In this document: positions 21,140 to 30,505 of the stretch, in pieces
Position numbering within the stretch: the first letter of the stretch is position 1
Layout of the letters: every line of letters begins with the position of its first letter
NCBI RefSeq assembly: GCF_026262505.1
Contig: NC_067205.1
Span: forward strand, 16,864,001 to 16,928,000
DNA from: Trichomonas vaginalis G3
Taxonomy: Eukaryota; Parabasalia; Trichomonadida; Trichomonadidae
DNA: 64,000 nucleotides
Direction of reading: 5' to 3'
Position numbers and translations under genes: made by a program
The notes under the pieces: model-generated
Databases searched by the model: none
Told to the model about the DNA's origin: nothing
Seen by the model: the letters and a program-made list of their open reading frames with translations, nothing else

Positions 21140-22027
21140 ATGAAGCATTTAATACATGATGTAGATGAAGACATGAATGAAACTACAGACAAACTTAACT
21201 CTTCTCTTATTCTTCCTTTCAGCAAAGATTATGAATTCTGTTCAAATGGTGTGTATTTCTATTGTGGAAAGATGGGTTCAGGTAAGACATTTAACCTCAT
21301 TCGTCATATACTCATCACAGAGCGTTTAGGAAATGACTCATATTATGACCAAATCATTATATCAGCAACTTCAGACTCTATGGACTCAACAGCGAAAACA
21401 TTTATGTCAAAAGTTCAAGCCTCTGTCGTTAAAGTTCCAGACAGTGAACTCATTGAATTTCTTCAACGTTACATTCGACGTAAGAGGAAATATTATGCCA
21501 TCGTTGAATTTATACAGTCAGGAATGCAAAAGACTTCTGAGGAGATGGAAAGAATTATTGACAAACACCACTTACGTCAGTACTCAGGAGTTTACGATAT
21601 GAAACGACTGACAAACTACATTCTATCAAAACTTTCAAAATACCCCTTCAAAAAATATCCTTCAAACACTCTGCTCGTTTGCGACGACTTCGCCGGAAAA
21701 GGTTTAGTTTCAAAGCCTGACTCACCATTAGCTAACATCATAACTAAAGTCAGACATTACCATTTAACTGTAGCAATACTTATGCAAACATGGAGGTTTT
21801 TAGCTTTAAACATAAAACGTCTCATAACTGACTTCGTTATCTTTCAAGGTTTCTCACGCTATGACATTGAACTCATTTGGAAACAGTCAGGTATAACATT
21901 ACCTTTTGAAGAAATTTGGGAAGCATATAAGTCTCTCATCTCTCCTCGTTCATACCTTGAGATTCATATCATGACTAATACCATTAAAGTCAAAAATATT
22001 CCATGGGAACGACCAACATTGTTTTAA
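21140..22027 (+). CDS. Genome-packaging ATPase (FtsK-HerA, A32-like)
   Basis: A complete 295-residue protein, normal for the family. Walker A is GKMGSGKT at residues 43-50. Walker B ends in Asp182-Asp183 (LLVCDDF). A polar sensor-like MQTW follows near 211-214. It should drive packaging of element DNA into capsids and is a core Polinton gene. It is divergent from the 21123 gene (16-base gap) and its end overlaps the convergent gene at 22024 by four bases. The frame is undamaged. Confidence 0.9.
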   Translation: MKHLIHDVDEDMNETTDKLNSSLILPFSKDYEFCSNGVYFYCGKMGSGKTFNLIRHILITERLGNDSYYDQIIISATSDSMDSTAKTFMSKVQASVVKVPDSELIEFLQRYIRRKRKYYAIVEFIQSGMQKTSEEMERIIDKHHLRQYSGVYDMKRLTNYILSKLSKYPFKKYPSNTLLVCDDFAGKGLVSKPDSPLANIITKVRHYHLTVAILMQTWRFLALNIKRLITDFVIFQGFSRYDIELIWKQSGITLPFEEIWEAYKSLISPRSYLEIHIMTNTIKVKNIPWERPTLF

Positions 22028-22425
22028 AGTTTAACCTTCAATTGACTGATGGTAAACAAATTCCATGCATCTCTGTCGCCATTTCTGTTAATATTTTTGC
22101 TGTCATTCATATCATCCACTTCCTCATCCGTTAGCTTTTGAGGATATGCGTTAGAATAGCTGTTCTTAAATGAAGGCTTTTCACCTTTGAGAGCATAAAC
22201 TCTATAACTTTCTGCATACTTTATGTTTGAACCTCCTGAGCCATCATTGACATAAATTTTTATAGGCTTCCACCCTTTGTTCATGTTCCTGCTTCTTCCC
22301 TTAGCTCTTTTGTTCAGTAGTTCTACATCTTTATACACAGCACCTGTCTCAGTGAATTCAACAATATTTTCATTCGTTAGCTTTACATTCAAACCCTTGT
22401 CGAGTATATTGTTCATTTCATACAT
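22024..22425 (-). CDS. Hypothetical Maverick protein
   Basis: 133 residues if translation starts at ATG 22425 (MYEMNNILDKG); an alternative ATG is 22416. The longer frame to 22542 would overlap the divergent gene at 22451 and is unlikely. The protein is polar and Lys/Asn-rich, with a basic central patch (NKRAKGRSRNMNKGWKP) that could bind DNA. No family recognised. It converges on the ATPase gene with a four-base overlap. Confidence 0.55.
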   Translation of the reverse strand: MYEMNNILDKGLNVKLTNENIVEFTETGAVYKDVELLNKRAKGRSRNMNKGWKPIKIYVNDGSGGSNIKYAESYRVYALKGEKPSFKNSYSNAYPQKLTDEEVDDMNDSKNINRNGDRDAWNLFTISQLKVKL

Positions 22426-22450
22426 ATAAAAGGTTTTTATTCTATATGAA

Positions 22451-23065
22451 ATGAGAAGCAAATCCATATTAGCTGGTGCCGTTAATGTTCCAATTGAACC
22501 AACATCAAATGTTGACTCACGAACGACAAACAATATTGTCATAAAGAACTATAGTTCAGAGTGTTTGAAAGAAAAAGAACCAGAACTTAAGTCGGTGAAT
22601 TTAAACACAGCTTCAAACGCTAACGCTACATCAGATGTTAAGTTAGAGTATCCACCACTGGACCAAATTCTTTCAAGAGAAGCCAACGACAACCCTTACA
22701 CAAATGTTCAAACAAATCCTTCAGATAACGTAGACCATTACCTTCTTCAGTTATACCAAACAATTTTACTCAAAGACGATAAGAAGCTTTTGGTAAATCT
22801 TATAAGCAAGAACCAAATAATTCTAACAAAGGAGGACCTTGAAAATGTTATCTCACGAATAACAGGGAAACAATGTGTCATTGACTATCTCGACCCTGAA
22901 ATCGAATGCTGTGGTCAAACTCCACTATTCATGAAAATAGGTAACATCCGCATCATTGAAACACCAGGAACTACAGGAGTTGAGTTTAAGTATAAATATT
23001 CGAACGAGTATACAAAACTATCTACTGACTATAAGCCTTGTTTGAAATATGTTTTAGTAAATTAA
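22451..23065 (+). CDS. Hypothetical Maverick protein
   Basis: 204 residues. The N-terminal 80 residues are Ser/Thr/Asn-rich and look disordered (NLNTASNANATSDVK). The C-terminal part looks folded (VIDYLDPEIECCGQTPLFMKIGNIRIIETPG) and has three Cys. No family recognised, and no catalytic triad of an adenain-like protease can be made out. It is divergent from the gene starting at 22425 with 25 bases between the ATGs. GC-rich hairpins follow 11 bases after its stop. Confidence 0.6.
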   Translation: MRSKSILAGAVNVPIEPTSNVDSRTTNNIVIKNYSSECLKEKEPELKSVNLNTASNANATSDVKLEYPPLDQILSREANDNPYTNVQTNPSDNVDHYLLQLYQTILLKDDKKLLVNLISKNQIILTKEDLENVISRITGKQCVIDYLDPEIECCGQTPLFMKIGNIRIIETPGTTGVEFKYKYSNEYTKLSTDYKPCLKYVLVN

Positions 23066-23076
23066 AGCAGTCAGGA

Positions 23077-23108
23077 GGGCTCTTTGAGCCCATCTTAGCG
23101 CTTTGCGC
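23077..23108. repeat. GC-rich double mini-palindrome, copy 2, between convergent genes
   Basis: GGGCTCTTTGAGCCC (23077-23091) and GCGCTTTGCGC (23098-23108) fill the short gap between the ends of two convergent genes (23065 and 23125). The position would suit a transcription end signal for both, but the same palindrome pair also occurs inside coding frames, so a mobile repeat is as likely. Confidence 0.55.
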
Positions 23109-23124
23109 CGTCAGTCAAAAAATT

Positions 23125-23367
23125 TCAAGTTAGCAATTTGTAATATCTATCCAAAACTTCTTCAACAGTATCGAACTCATCTTCATAATGCAAACCTAAT
23201 CTTATTGACTTGGTGCAGTTTTCACTAACACAATATTTTTCTGTTCTCTTGACTGACATAACTAATTCATTTGTTTCATCAAACAGCAACAACCAAAGTT
23301 CATGACCTAATACATAACATTCATACTTTATATTTTTAGCTCTGAGTTCTCTTGTAAGCTGTTGCAT
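23125..23367 (-). CDS. Small hypothetical Maverick protein
   Basis: 80 residues; no family recognised. It has three Cys, a hydrophobic central strand (ELWLLLFDETNELVM) and an acidic C-terminal helix (DEFDTVEEVLDRYYKLL). It overlaps the 3' end of the upstream minor capsid gene by 40 bases in another frame, as expected for compact viral-type organisation. Confidence 0.5.
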   Translation of the reverse strand: MQQLTRELRAKNIKYECYVLGHELWLLLFDETNELVMSVKRTEKYCVSENCTKSIRLGLHYEDEFDTVEEVLDRYYKLLT

Positions 23368-24104
23368 TTAATATTTTCTAAAAAGTCAACTTCAACAGTC
23401 ATTCGCACTGGTGCCTTCAGTTCTACAGGCTCTCCTTGAAAGTCAACAAGTCTGAATTGCATGTCTTTCAAATTATGAGGACTAATGCGAACCCATTTAC
23501 CTAAATGAGTTGCTATGACAGGAACGTTTGGAATGAACATTGAATTTACTTCATAACAGAAAGACTTATATTCTACTGAACCTTTACTATTAACTCCTGA
23601 AATGCCTGTGACATTAGCTATTTTAGACTCAATGTATAAACAATTACCATAACATACGTATGGAACAGATTTCATCTCAATCGTTTTGTCAACACTTTTC
23701 AAAGGAAATGTCATATGGTATGCACCCAAAAGAAGTTGTACTCTATGACTCATTCTTGGTATCTTAAACTCCTTCGCATAACTGAACTTCAAAACTTCTG
23801 CAATAAGTTTAACATTCATTAAGTTTTCTTCGTTATCCTTGTTTATTGTAGTATTTATGAGAGCATTTAACACTCCAGCTAATGTTTCCATCTTATATTC
23901 TACATTATTGTGAAATCTTATTTCGTGCTTCTTTCCATCTATTTCAATCTCCATGAAATCTGTTTCATCTGTTATAACGAATGAAGCGATAGTATTGAAG
24001 TCAACCATTCTGAATGCAAGCGCCTCATTCTGTAGACCTAAGTTTGTTTGTAGCTTTACTGTCCCGTATTCGTTTGGGTCTGTACTTTGCAAATAGAACA
24101 ACAT
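23328..24104 (-). CDS. Minor capsid protein (penton-like, single jelly roll)
   Basis: I take the start at ATG 24104 (MLFYLQSTDPNEYG), which leaves 17 bases to the divergent fibre gene ATG at 24122; the longer frame to 24137 would overlap it. The result is 258 residues, beta-rich. The C-terminal strand set MQFRLVDFQGEPVELKAPV matches the usual end of Polinton penton proteins (a DxxGxPV turn before the last strands). It should form the pentameric vertices of the capsid built from the protein at 37646. The frame is undamaged. Confidence 0.65.
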   Translation of the reverse strand: MLFYLQSTDPNEYGTVKLQTNLGLQNEALAFRMVDFNTIASFVITDETDFMEIEIDGKKHEIRFHNNVEYKMETLAGVLNALINTTINKDNEENLMNVKLIAEVLKFSYAKEFKIPRMSHRVQLLLGAYHMTFPLKSVDKTIEMKSVPYVCYGNCLYIESKIANVTGISGVNSKGSVEYKSFCYEVNSMFIPNVPVIATHLGKWVRISPHNLKDMQFRLVDFQGEPVELKAPVRMTVEVDFLENIKCNSLQENSELKI

Positions 24105-24111
24105 TTTATTC

Positions 24112-24116
24112 TCATT
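24112..24116 (+). promoter_or_regulatory. Initiator in a 17-base bidirectional promoter
   Basis: TCATT with A at 24114, 8 bases before the fibre ATG (24122). On the opposite strand TCATA lies about 20 bases before ATG 24104. Both genes must share this minimal region. Confidence 0.5.
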
Positions 24117-24121
24117 AAAAT

Positions 24122-27092
24122 ATGAGTATAGCTGCATATGCGTATGAAGCTGACAGAGCTAAACGTTTATATTTTGGTCAATACTCTCTCACACTTACTG
24201 ACAAATATATTGTTATCACTGATGGAAATACTGAGAAATACATAACATGGAAGGACTATGAAAAGTTTGACCCTATTTTAACTCCATGTACTATGCCGTT
24301 TATAAAGGACGGTGAAATTATTGAAAAAGATAATACAACCGTATATAGGTCTGTTTATGAAGCATTAGAATATATGTTGAATCATAACCCAAAAAGATTT
24401 GACCCAAGCACTACACCATGTGCAATGCCCTTTATTAAGGACGGTGAAATCGTAAGAGTTCCGAATTCAACGGTTTCTACAGCTGTTCAAAACAGTTTAC
24501 AAAACATTTTAGCGAATATCTTTAATTCAGAAACTACAGAAATAAAATTACCGTATATAACAGATGCTAAAGAAATTAAATCAAAAACGACAACATTATT
24601 TACGTCACTTAATGATTTAATGACTTATATCATTAATATTCCTGCACCAACTACAGCATTTGATCCAAACTCGACGGTTTGCAGTGTACCTTTCATAAAT
24701 GACAGTTCATTAATTACTTTAAGGGATTCGACAGTAAATGAATCATTAAAGGCGTCATTAATGAAAATCATTGATTTTAACTCATTCACGAATACATATA
24801 ATTCATTCATTAATGTTTCATATGCTTCTAAAGAAGGTGAGCCAAAAACTATCGATAAAGCGGTGTATGAAATAAAAGCATCAACGACGAAATTGAATTC
24901 GTTAACTTTTGACGGTGATAGTTTCGTTAATGGCATAACATCGGGGAAAACAATTTTAACGAAAGAATACTTAAAATCTCATGTTAGTGAGTTCGTTGAA
25001 ATTGAAAAGAAGGTGGAATTAAGTTCGATCCACTGAATTTCATTTTCAGCTTAGCGAATGCGGGTGTTAGTTTCGCTGAATGGACAACTATACAGAGTGA
25101 AATAAATGCAATATGGACGTTTTTGGGTCAAAAGCGGGAATGGGTGAGCTTGTAAATGCTGCAAGAACATTAGGTGAAACAGGAAATTTTGTAGATGGTT
25201 TTAAAAGACTTGTTTCAAATGTTTTAACAAACACAAAGAAATTATTTATATACCGTACATAACGGACGGATTTTCGAACAGATAGCAACAAACCCTCCGG
25301 TTATGGCTGCGTTGATGATGGTTAGAGATATAAAACCACGTAACGACGGGAACGAAGAACATGAACAACAGGATACTGGTCGGGTTATTCGAGACATTAA
25401 AAACGTGTATCCTGAAGTTATTGATTTATTTAGAGGAGTTAATGATTCAATTTCAAAACATTCTATAACCCTCGATGAAGAGAATAAATTAACAGATTAT
25501 ATATTCGTCATTATTGCAGAATTAATGAAGAGAATAAATGAAAAAGGAATTGGTGATATCATTAATGTCAGCGATGTAATGATGAAAAGAAATTTTGACT
25601 CATTATTTACAAAACCGAAAACAGAATATAGTCTTTATGACGTAATTACCGAATTAATGAAAAAGATTAATGATAATAAGAGTTCTGGCGGAAGAGTTGA
25701 ATTAGAAGTGAATGATGTTAATGAGAAATTAGCCGAAAAAGCAAACAAAAATGAGCTTTTAGCTCTGAGTGATAAGTCAAGAACCACGTTCATTATATAA
25801 CTTCAGACGAACAGATTATAACGGACTACCATGGATATTTAACACAGGATGAACAAATAAGCACTGAAGATGTTAATGAAAGAAGATATAAATACATTCG
25901 TGCTAAAGGTTATGACATACACTGTACTGTACAGTATGACACAGGTAAAGCACCAGAAGCATTTGGTTATAACAATGAAATTTATGCTTCATACTTCTTT
26001 GTTAACGGTGTATTAGTTGAACCAAGATTTACATTGAGAGTTAAGGCAAAAATAACTTTTGAAGATGCTATTAAAAGTAAAGCTGACAAAGATGAACTTG
26101 ACACAACGAACAAAGTTTTGAAATCTCATAAACACAATATCTCCGATATAAATGAACTTCAAGCTACATTAAATAGTAAAGCTGACAAGAACCATACACA
26201 TGAATCCTTCACTACTGTTAGAGCAGACGACATAATATTGAACTATGATTTGGGTTCAAGTGCACCTTTAGAGAATCCAAGTACAAGCGTAAAAGATACA
26301 CTAAACTCCTTAAATAGTAAATGTATGAACATTGAAGGTCATGCCAGAAACTTTGAAACACATGAACTACCAGCAATGTTAGATAAAAAAGCAGATAAAG
26401 AACATACACATAACTCCTTCTCAACTGTTGCTATAGAAAGTATTGAAGGAACGGTTGGCGGAACTGGTGGGGATGCATTATATTATAAACCTCCTAACTT
26501 TCCACAAGGTTTAACATCGAATGAAAACATAACAACGAAGAAAGAAATTAGCTGTAAAAATGTTTATGTCATGGATGATGAAAATAATGTTAAATTCACT
26601 GCTCAAGATTTATATGATAAGAAAGCAGACAAAACAGAGCTTCAAACATTAAAGACTGAAATACTTCAAACATTATATCCTGTTGGTTCTATTTATACGT
26701 CAATGAATTCAACAAATCCAGAAACAGTTTTAGGTTTTGGTACGTGGCAGCAGATTGTAGACAAATTCTTATACTGTGCTAACTCTTCAAAGCAAACAGG
26801 AGGTTCGAAGAAAATTACTGAAGCAAACCTTCCACCGCACACTCATACAGGAACTACAAACTTTTCTGGCGACCATAGCCACTCATTAAGAGACCACCCA
26901 TTATACAACTCAGAATATAAAGCTGGCAATGACGTTTTATCTCCATCTTATAACAATTCAGCAAAAAAGACTTTTCGACCAACTGAACCGGGAGGAAATC
27001 ATTCACACACTTTCACAACAAATCCAACAGGCTCGGGTGCAGATTATATGCCACCATTTGTGACTATATTCGCATGGTACCGCGTTCAATGA
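24122..27092 (+). pseudogene. Fibre-like protein with phage tail/baseplate C-terminal domain, broken
   Basis: One long gene is read through several frames: 24122-25036, 25037 to about 25300 in at least two frames, 25303-25800, then about 25782-27092. The N-terminal part has repeats of the type FDPxTTPCxMPFIKDGEI. The middle has heptad-like ADKxEL segments and two K(A)DKxHTH motifs typical of trimeric fibres. The C-terminus (YPVGSIYTSMNSTNPET, FGTWQQI, LPPHTHTGT, DHSHS, NHSHTF) matches the His-rich collar or Gp10 C-terminal type of phage tail fibres and baseplates. It would be the attachment fibre of a virion. At least four frameshifts make it non-functional. A CGCGTTC/GAACGCG palindrome (27081-27097) covers the stop. 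Confidence 0.75.
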
Positions 27093-27132
27093 ACGCGCTT
27101 GAGCCTAGAATAAAATCTTTAACTTTACATAA

Positions 27133-28218
27133 ATGAGCTTGAAAGAAGTATTTGAACAACATCCATGGAGGTCATTTAAGAAGTTCAATGAAGCTGCAAA
27201 GAGTTGGGGATTTACTAACAGAGCTGAAGTGAAAAGGTTCTTTGACAAAAATGTTGTACATCAAACAAAAATAAACCCTTACGACTACTTTTTACCAATT
27301 TACTCGAAAACCCATGACACATACCAATTTGACACTCTCATTCAAAGCAGAAAAGGAGGACATAAACCATTCCTCATCTTCATTAATGTTAATACACGTA
27401 AAGCTTTTGCGTATATAATGAAAAATAAAGGAACTCGTGAAGTGTTAAGAGTTTTACAAAAGTTTGTAGCAGAACATAGCCCAAGTACTTTAACATCAGA
27501 CCAAGACAGTGCATACCTCAGCAATGAAATCACAGATTTTCTCATTAAGCATAACATAACTCACTACACTACTGAAGACCATAACCATAACATACTCGGC
27601 ATCATAAACCGCTTCATAAGAACGCTCAGAGATTTAAACCAAGAGCGAGACTTTACCGAAGAAACAATGAAACATTTTCTCGAAGTATATAATTCCTCAA
27701 CACATTCTACAACAGGGCATACACCAAATTCAATGACACAACAACAAGAAGAAAAGTATATACAAAAGAAACGAAGCCAAACACAAAATATCAGAAATTC
27801 AACACAATTTACCCTCATTCCTGGTACAAAAGTTCGTGTAGTTCTTGACGACAAACCGTTGACAAAGAAACGTTTAAGGTTAAGTAGAAACTATTATATC
27901 GTAGACTCTACGCAAGGTAATGGATATTTTATAAAAGCTGCCGACGACTCTATTGCGTTTTATCCTCGTCATAAATTAGTTGAAAGTAGGAATGGCAAAC
28001 TTGCTGAAACCATTGACGAAGCAAAGCGAGGAGTGGTTATTGAAATACTTGGCTACAACATAAACGATGACACTTATAAAGTAAGATATGAAGGAGGCGT
28101 TGAAGATGTTATACCATCTAAGAACTTGAGAGAGTCAAAGCCAACACATCTGGGACCATTAGAGCTGGAGTACTGGAAAGACAAAAATAAGCCAGAAAGA
28201 ATAAGAAAATTCTTCTAA
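27133..28218 (+). CDS. Retroviral-type integrase (rve) of the Maverick
   Basis: A complete 361-residue protein. The RNase H-like core has Asp67 (QFDTLI) and Asp123 (TSDQDSAY). At the DD35E glutamate position, 36 residues on, the residue is Asn159 in GIINRFIRTLR where GxxERFNRT is usual. Glu148 is nearby but 25 residues from Asp123. The C-terminal part (residues about 235-345) is beta-rich; VVIEILGYNINDDTYKVRYEGG resembles a chromo/SH3-like fold. It should join element ends to target DNA and make the 5-base duplication. The frame is undamaged. Whether the Asn is tolerated or inactivating cannot be read from one sequence. Confidence 0.85.
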   Translation: MSLKEVFEQHPWRSFKKFNEAAKSWGFTNRAEVKRFFDKNVVHQTKINPYDYFLPIYSKTHDTYQFDTLIQSRKGGHKPFLIFINVNTRKAFAYIMKNKGTREVLRVLQKFVAEHSPSTLTSDQDSAYLSNEITDFLIKHNITHYTTEDHNHNILGIINRFIRTLRDLNQERDFTEETMKHFLEVYNSSTHSTTGHTPNSMTQQQEEKYIQKKRSQTQNIRNSTQFTLIPGTKVRVVLDDKPLTKKRLRLSRNYYIVDSTQGNGYFIKAADDSIAFYPRHKLVESRNGKLAETIDEAKRGVVIEILGYNINDDTYKVRYEGGVEDVIPSKNLRESKPTHLGPLELEYWKDKNKPERIRKFF

Positions 28219-28256
28219 ACTTTTTCATTAGATGTAAATCAGACAAAATAATTTTT

Positions 28257-28344
28257 AGGTGAAGAGGTGAGATCTCACCCGTTTTTTCACCTGTTTTTTC
28301 ACCCTCACGAATTTTCATGAATTTCCTTAAGATAGAAAAAATAA
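28257..28344. promoter_or_regulatory. GGTGA array with palindrome, site 2, plus repeated leader
   Basis: AGGTGAAG, GGTGAGATCTCACC and two TTTTTTCACC units (28257-28308), then the leader ATGAATTTCCTTAAGATAG from 28317. The same array-leader block precedes the genes at 29236 and 30506. The KilA-N start ATG lies 77 bases after the leader start. A shared operator/promoter is likely (inference). Confidence 0.6.
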
Positions 28345-28393
28345 AGTTAGTTTTATTTTTATTTATTTTTTTACTTTGTATGTAAGAACAGAA

Positions 28394-28993
28394 ATGTCAG
28401 TCGAAGCACAGACGTTCACGAACAAATCTAATGGCGAAACATTCACAAAAGGCACTTATAATGGTATTGAAGTCTTACGTAGAGACAAGGATGGTTACAT
28501 TAATGCAACAAAGATGGCAAGAGAAGCGGGAAGGTTAAACCATTTAAACAGATTTCTCAATAGTGCTAAAATGCAGGAAATTCTTGAGTTTTGGTTGAAA
28601 GAATACGGTCAAGCCAAAAGTGGCTCGACCTCAAAACAAGCATTTTATGAGCTTACTAAGGGTGTTATAAATGAATTCAAAGGTATTTACATACATCCTG
28701 ACCTCGTTCATTTTGTTGCTGAATGGTGCTCTGTAAAGTATGCATTTTATGTCAAAGATATTATGGACTCCATAGACAAGAAAGTTCATGAGAAATTAGA
28801 TGAAGAAGAACTCGAAGATACGGCAGAGAATGCTAAACATTTGTTTGAAGAAGAAGTTAGAAAAATGTGCGAAAAACAATTAGAACATGAACGTGAGATA
28901 TGTTATGGTTATAGAGATTCTCCATACGAACTAGACCAATGGAAACAAGAAGATTTAAAGAGAGAATTTAGAGAATATGAACTCGCTAGATAG
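28394..28993 (+). CDS. KilA-N domain protein
   Basis: 199 residues from ATG 28394 (MSVEAQTFTNKSN); the longer frame opens at a TTG. Residues about 20-130 match KilA-N, a DNA-binding domain of large DNA viruses and phages: DGYINATKMAREAGRLNHL near the start and GIYIHPDLVHFVAEWCSVKYA at the end. The C-terminal third is a highly charged helix (KLDEEELEDTAENAKHLFEEE), probably a coiled coil. It follows an array-leader block and may bind such arrays itself. Adjacent sequence up to 31342 contains a second, divergent KilA-N protein behind the same leader. Confidence 0.8.
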   Translation: MSVEAQTFTNKSNGETFTKGTYNGIEVLRRDKDGYINATKMAREAGRLNHLNRFLNSAKMQEILEFWLKEYGQAKSGSTSKQAFYELTKGVINEFKGIYIHPDLVHFVAEWCSVKYAFYVKDIMDSIDKKVHEKLDEEELEDTAENAKHLFEEEVRKMCEKQLEHEREICYGYRDSPYELDQWKQEDLKREFREYELAR

Positions 28994-29103
28994 CATATAG
29001 GAAACTGCAGAAAAGAAGTTAAAAGTTTGGGGTCGTTTTGTACAAAAATATTGTGAGTAAATGAACCATTTATTTTTATTGAAATCAGACAAAAATATAA
29101 TTG

Positions 29104-29191
29104 AGGTGAAGAGGTGAGATCTCACCCGTTTTTTCACCTGTTTTTTCACCCTCACGAATTTTCATGAATTTCCTTAAGATAGAAAAAATAA
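29104..29191. promoter_or_regulatory. GGTGA array with palindrome, site 3, plus repeated leader
   Basis: A nearly base-for-base copy of site 2 (array 29104-29156, leader ATGAATTTCCTTAAGATAG from 29164), 45 bases before the pseudogene start at 29236. Confidence 0.6.
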
Positions 29192-29235
29192 AGTTAGTTT
29201 TATTTTTATTTATTTTTTTATTTTGTATAAAAGAT

Positions 29236-29763
29236 ATGATTTCAACAATCGGCACAACAACAATTCAAACAACTACAGCACCAAAACTCGTTAGTCATGA
29301 ATCCAACATCTATGTTGGTAGAGATGAAAAGCTTTATTCCTTCTTCATATACTTTTGAAAACAGAAATCCAGAAGATAAAGCAAGAACTTTTAAAAAGTA
29401 ATTTAGACTGTAGTGCGAAAGATGAAACAAATGAACAGTATCTTATGAAATGGAGGACCTCATCGACCATTGCCTAAACTACCTGAATTCAGCAGCAAAA
29501 AACTAACTATTCCTGAATTCGACGAAATTGAAGTCAAAGCAACTGACTCAGTAGAAATTAAGAAATTCATACGTAAAGTAAATTATGAATTCCTTTGGTT
29601 TTCATTGCAACCATAAGTTATGGACAAAGATTGCGACATGGTTTATAAAAATATTTCTGACCTTTACAAATCCGAAGAATTTAAGACATACGATAACTTT
29701 GTTTCATTAGTTGCAAAATGTGTATGGCAGATAAGAGATAAAGATAGAAGAGGTAAAGTATGA
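29236..29763 (+). pseudogene. Broken gene behind a repeated leader
   Basis: The ATG at 29236 lies 72 bases after the repeated leader, as in the two KilA-N genes. The first frame (MISTIGTTTIQTTTAPKL) stops at 29358. Sense resumes in other frames, with LPEFSSKKLTIPEFDEIEVK around 29480 and CDMVYKNISDLYKSEEF around 29640, interrupted by an in-frame TAA near 29617, and ends at TGA 29761. No family is recognised; no KilA-N motif can be seen. Confidence 0.5.
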
Positions 29764-30175
29764 ATGAACAGATAAAACAGCAGCTTTTGAAGTTAATGAA
29801 AAACCATTGAGCCTTAGTTGTTCTAGCTGGTTTTATTTCAATGTATAACGCAAAAACGATGCCGCAATGTTCAAAATTAAAGCAGCAATAAGAAAATATA
29901 ACTACTCAGTCAAAGAGATAGAAAGAATGCGAAACGACTATGCAGACTTAAAGAAAGAAGCAGAAAAGCCAGCAGAAGATAAAATGGACATGTTAGAATT
30001 TCTGAACAAAAACTATCCAACTGCTGACGATTTCCTTCTATCTGACGTCAAGAAGAAATATAAAGAGACTTTCGGCATGATTAAAACATTCGATGTACTA
30101 AAAGAAGAAATAGAAGCTACGAAATTGTTTAGGATTTCAAATATACATCGTACAATTCATGTAAAACGCTTGTGA
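29760..30175 (+). pseudogene. Small membrane/coiled-coil protein, broken
   Basis: The start overlaps the stop of the preceding frame (ATGA-type). MNEQIKQQLLKLMKNH ends in an early stop. The same frame then continues with a short hydrophobic stretch (ALVVLAGFISM), and a further shift leads to the open frame 29867-30175, a charged helix (KEIERMRNDYADLKKEAEK). Layout suggests one small protein with a membrane anchor and coiled coil, damaged twice. If the last 102-residue frame is used alone it would start at ATG 29867. Confidence 0.45.
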
Positions 30176-30230
30176 AAAAAGAGGTGAAAAAACAGGTGAA
30201 AAAAGAGGTGAAATCTCACCTCTTCACCTA
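30172..30230. promoter_or_regulatory. GGTGA array with palindrome, site 4 (inverted)
   Basis: Three GGTGAAAAAA-type units, then AGGTGAAATCTCACCT and TTCACCT: the reverse orientation of sites 1-3. One base of the central palindrome differs (AAATCT for AGATCT). Confidence 0.5.
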
Positions 30231-30348
30231 AACATTATTTTTATTGAATTCAGCAACAAAATTCTGAGTAAAATAATTTTTAGGGCATGTGTCAAACCGT
30301 TGAGTTTTCACAAAATTTAAAAAATAACGTTTACCATGTAAAACGCTT

Positions 30349-30394
30349 GTGAAAAAAGAGGTGAAAAAAGAGGTGAAATCTCACCTCTTCACCT
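30349..30394. promoter_or_regulatory. GGTGA array with palindrome, site 5 (inverted)
   Basis: A shorter copy of site 4 with the same flanks (GTAAAACGCTTGTGAAAAAAG before, CTAAACATTATTTTTATTG after). So about 75 bases around 30160-30245 and 30335-30410 are duplicated. The ATGAATTTCCTTAAGATAG leader follows at 30431. Confidence 0.5.
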
Positions 30395-30505
30395 AAACAT
30401 TATTTTTATTGAATTCAGCACAAAAATCATGAATTTCCTTAAGATAGAAAAAATAACGCTAATTTTATTTTTATTTATTTTTTTATTTTGTATGTAAAGA
30501 CAGAA

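Noticed and set aside
20242..21225. Longer start for the structural gene at 21225
   Set aside because: It would overlap the divergent ATPase gene by 86 bases; the ATG at 21123 leaves a plausible shared promoter.
22024..22542. Longer start at 22542 for the leftward gene
   Set aside because: It overlaps the divergent gene at 22451; the N-terminal part is antisense of that gene.
28118..28318. 66-residue minus-strand frame over array site 2
   Set aside because: It translates the GGTGA array as ExxGEKTGE repeats and the antisense of the integrase end.
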